A stretch of 6,213 nt of DNA, taken from the NCBI GenBank assembly GCA_030626045.1, contig DAOUPS010000054.1, positions 1 through 6,213 of the forward strand, read 5' to 3'. Source of the stretch: a bacterium. Its GTDB lineage: Bacteria; Patescibacteriota; Minisyncoccia; Moranbacterales; DUUL01. The notes below the pieces were generated by a model. That model saw nothing but the letters and a program-made list of their open reading frames with translations. It was not told the DNA's origin and made no database searches. The translations under genes were made by a program, and so were the position numbers. Position 1 is the stretch's first letter. Each line of letters begins with the position of its first letter. This document shows, piece after piece, positions 5,532-6,213 of the stretch.

Positions 5532-5558
5532 AAAAAGGCGATTCACCCTTGAATCACC
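5532..5558 (-). terminator. Terminator-like hairpin directly before the CAP-protein start
   Basis: On the minus strand GGTGATTC (5558-5551) pairs with GAATCGCC (5544-5537) around a 6-base loop: eight pairs including one G-U wobble, followed by five T (5536-5532). It lies 33 bases after the stop of the upstream nucleotidyltransferase gene and two bases before the annotated CAP start. On the plus strand the wobble becomes a C-A mismatch and no T run follows, so it acts on the minus strand only. The two near-identical 11-base units AAGGGTGATTC and AAGGGTGAATC in tandem create the fold. It may end the upstream transcript, attenuate the CAP gene, or both. Confidence 0.65.
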
Positions 5559-5583
5559 CTTGCTTAACACACTTCTAACTACC

Positions 5584-5612
5584 AGTATACACTACTCGGC
5601 CAACTTTGTCAA
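5584..5612 (-). promoter_or_regulatory. Strong sigma70-type promoter for the CAP-protein gene
   Basis: The minus strand has a perfect TTGACA (5612-5607), a 17-base spacer and TATACT (5589-5584), 5 of 6 matches to TATAAT. The -35 and most of the spacer lie within the last seven codons of the upstream gene. Transcription would start near 5577, so the 5532-5558 hairpin falls inside the roughly 48-base leader of the CAP-protein mRNA. Confidence 0.7.
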
Positions 5613-6213
5613 CTTCTCTTTCGCGATCCGCGCAACTTTTATTCGATGAGGATTGGGTAGAAATATTAGAGCTGTATCATTGCATCTGATATCTGCGTGC
5701 TCTAAATGTGTTTTCGGATTCTTTCTTATTTTGTGGATCATCATTTTTTTTGCCACTTTATCAATAAACGGAGCTAGCCTTGTGATTTCAAGAAAAAACT
5801 CCGATGCTTTCTGGGCAGATGATGGACTCTCTGAAACTTTAAATATATCGGCTTCGGTTAATTCATCTTTCCTGTAATTGGGATAGCAAGAGCGCACCCA
5901 TTGTTCGTTTAACTGTAAAAAGCGTTTGTGGATCGCGCCGCCGACAACAGGAAAAGAGAACGTGGTAAAGTAAGCACAATAAGTACTGTGCTCTTCGAGA
6001 ATAAGCCCGTTCTCCGTTATATAGTGATTTAAACAAAAACGTTTCTCGACTTTTTCATCATGTCTTCGTTTTCCCAATACGTGCAGTATAATCCCTACAA
6101 ATAACCGCCCGATCCATATTCTTCCTTTTGCAAGAACAAGAAGAATATCCCAATCGCTTTGTTTTCGCGCATTCTTCATCGACAGCGTTCCGGTAACAAA
6201 AACTCCTCGCATA
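5592..6213 (-). CDS. Nucleotidyltransferase-fold protein (5' end outside window)
   Basis: The visible 206 residues carry a Pol-beta-type nucleotidyltransferase signature: VFVTGTLSM near the start (G8, T9) and KQSDWDILLV (S19, D20, D22), the G-[ST]...DxD pattern whose aspartates bind metal in active members. GRIWIGRLFVGIILHVLG and RFCLNHYITENGLILEE follow, as in a family of small nucleotidyltransferases I associate with uncultured bacteria. The rest is mixed helical and basic, ending KVARIAKEKLTKLAE. A Met codon sits at the window edge, but the fold normally has a helix and more sequence before the glycine motif, so the true start is probably upstream and the gene is partial. The substrate is unknown: nucleotidyl transfer to an RNA, an antibiotic or a protein are all possible. 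The stop is TAG. Its 3' end overlaps the promoter of the CAP gene, and the hairpin at 5532-5558 probably terminates it. Confidence 0.75.
   Translation of the reverse strand, partial: MRGVFVTGTLSMKNARKQSDWDILLVLAKGRIWIGRLFVGIILHVLGKRRHDEKVEKRFCLNHYITENGLILEEHSTYCAYFTTFSFPVVGGAIHKRFLQLNEQWVRSCYPNYRKDELTEADIFKVSESPSSAQKASEFFLEITRLAPFIDKVAKKMMIHKIRKNPKTHLEHADIRCNDTALIFLPNPHRIKVARIAKEKLTKLAE

Overview
The window looks like a piece of a small-genome, AT-rich bacterial chromosome, most likely from the Candidate Phyla Radiation (Patescibacteria, perhaps a Parcubacteria-like lineage). The basis is content: a TrmB-type regulator, a very Cys-rich DUF4215-repeat surface protein with an SdrD_B-like domain, a short nucleotidyltransferase of a type I associate with these genomes, several genes without a clear Shine-Dalgarno, and a short intergenic GC-rich fold-back containing CCTGCC-TCGTC-GGCAGG. 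This assignment is an inference and no marker gene is present. TGA ends one gene, so the standard bacterial code fits.

Layout. Positions 1-740 hold two minus-strand membrane-protein genes of unknown function, the first cut by the window edge. Both open with the same MMEN start and they probably form an operon. Positions 741-1061 are a divergent control region with a TTGACA-type promoter candidate on each strand and a fold-back hairpin that buries the Shine-Dalgarno of the next gene. Positions 1062-1814 (plus) encode a TrmB-family winged-helix regulator. A strong bidirectional terminator (1857-1889) separates it from the convergent 689-residue Cys-rich, membrane-anchored surface protein (1905-3974, minus), which has an extended -10 promoter. 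Positions 3975-4467 are non-coding and hold an 18-bp-stem terminator and a 167-bp element with 23-bp imperfect inverted ends. Positions 4468-5529 (minus) encode an exported CAP/SCP-domain protein with a C-terminal membrane anchor. Its promoter lies across the end of the upstream gene, and a terminator-like hairpin sits between promoter and start codon. Positions 5592-6213 (minus) are the 3' part of a nucleotidyltransferase-fold gene running off the window.

Taken together this is mostly an envelope and surface neighbourhood: two membrane proteins, a Cys-rich stalk-like protein and an exported CAP protein, plus one regulator. Nothing ties them into one pathway, and each main gene appears to be its own transcription unit. 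I do not see a clear new defence, mobile or biosynthetic system. The items most worth a second look are the hairpin in the CAP-gene leader, the fold-back element at 4285-4451, the structured leader of the TrmB gene, and the near-perfect internal duplication in the Cys-rich protein.
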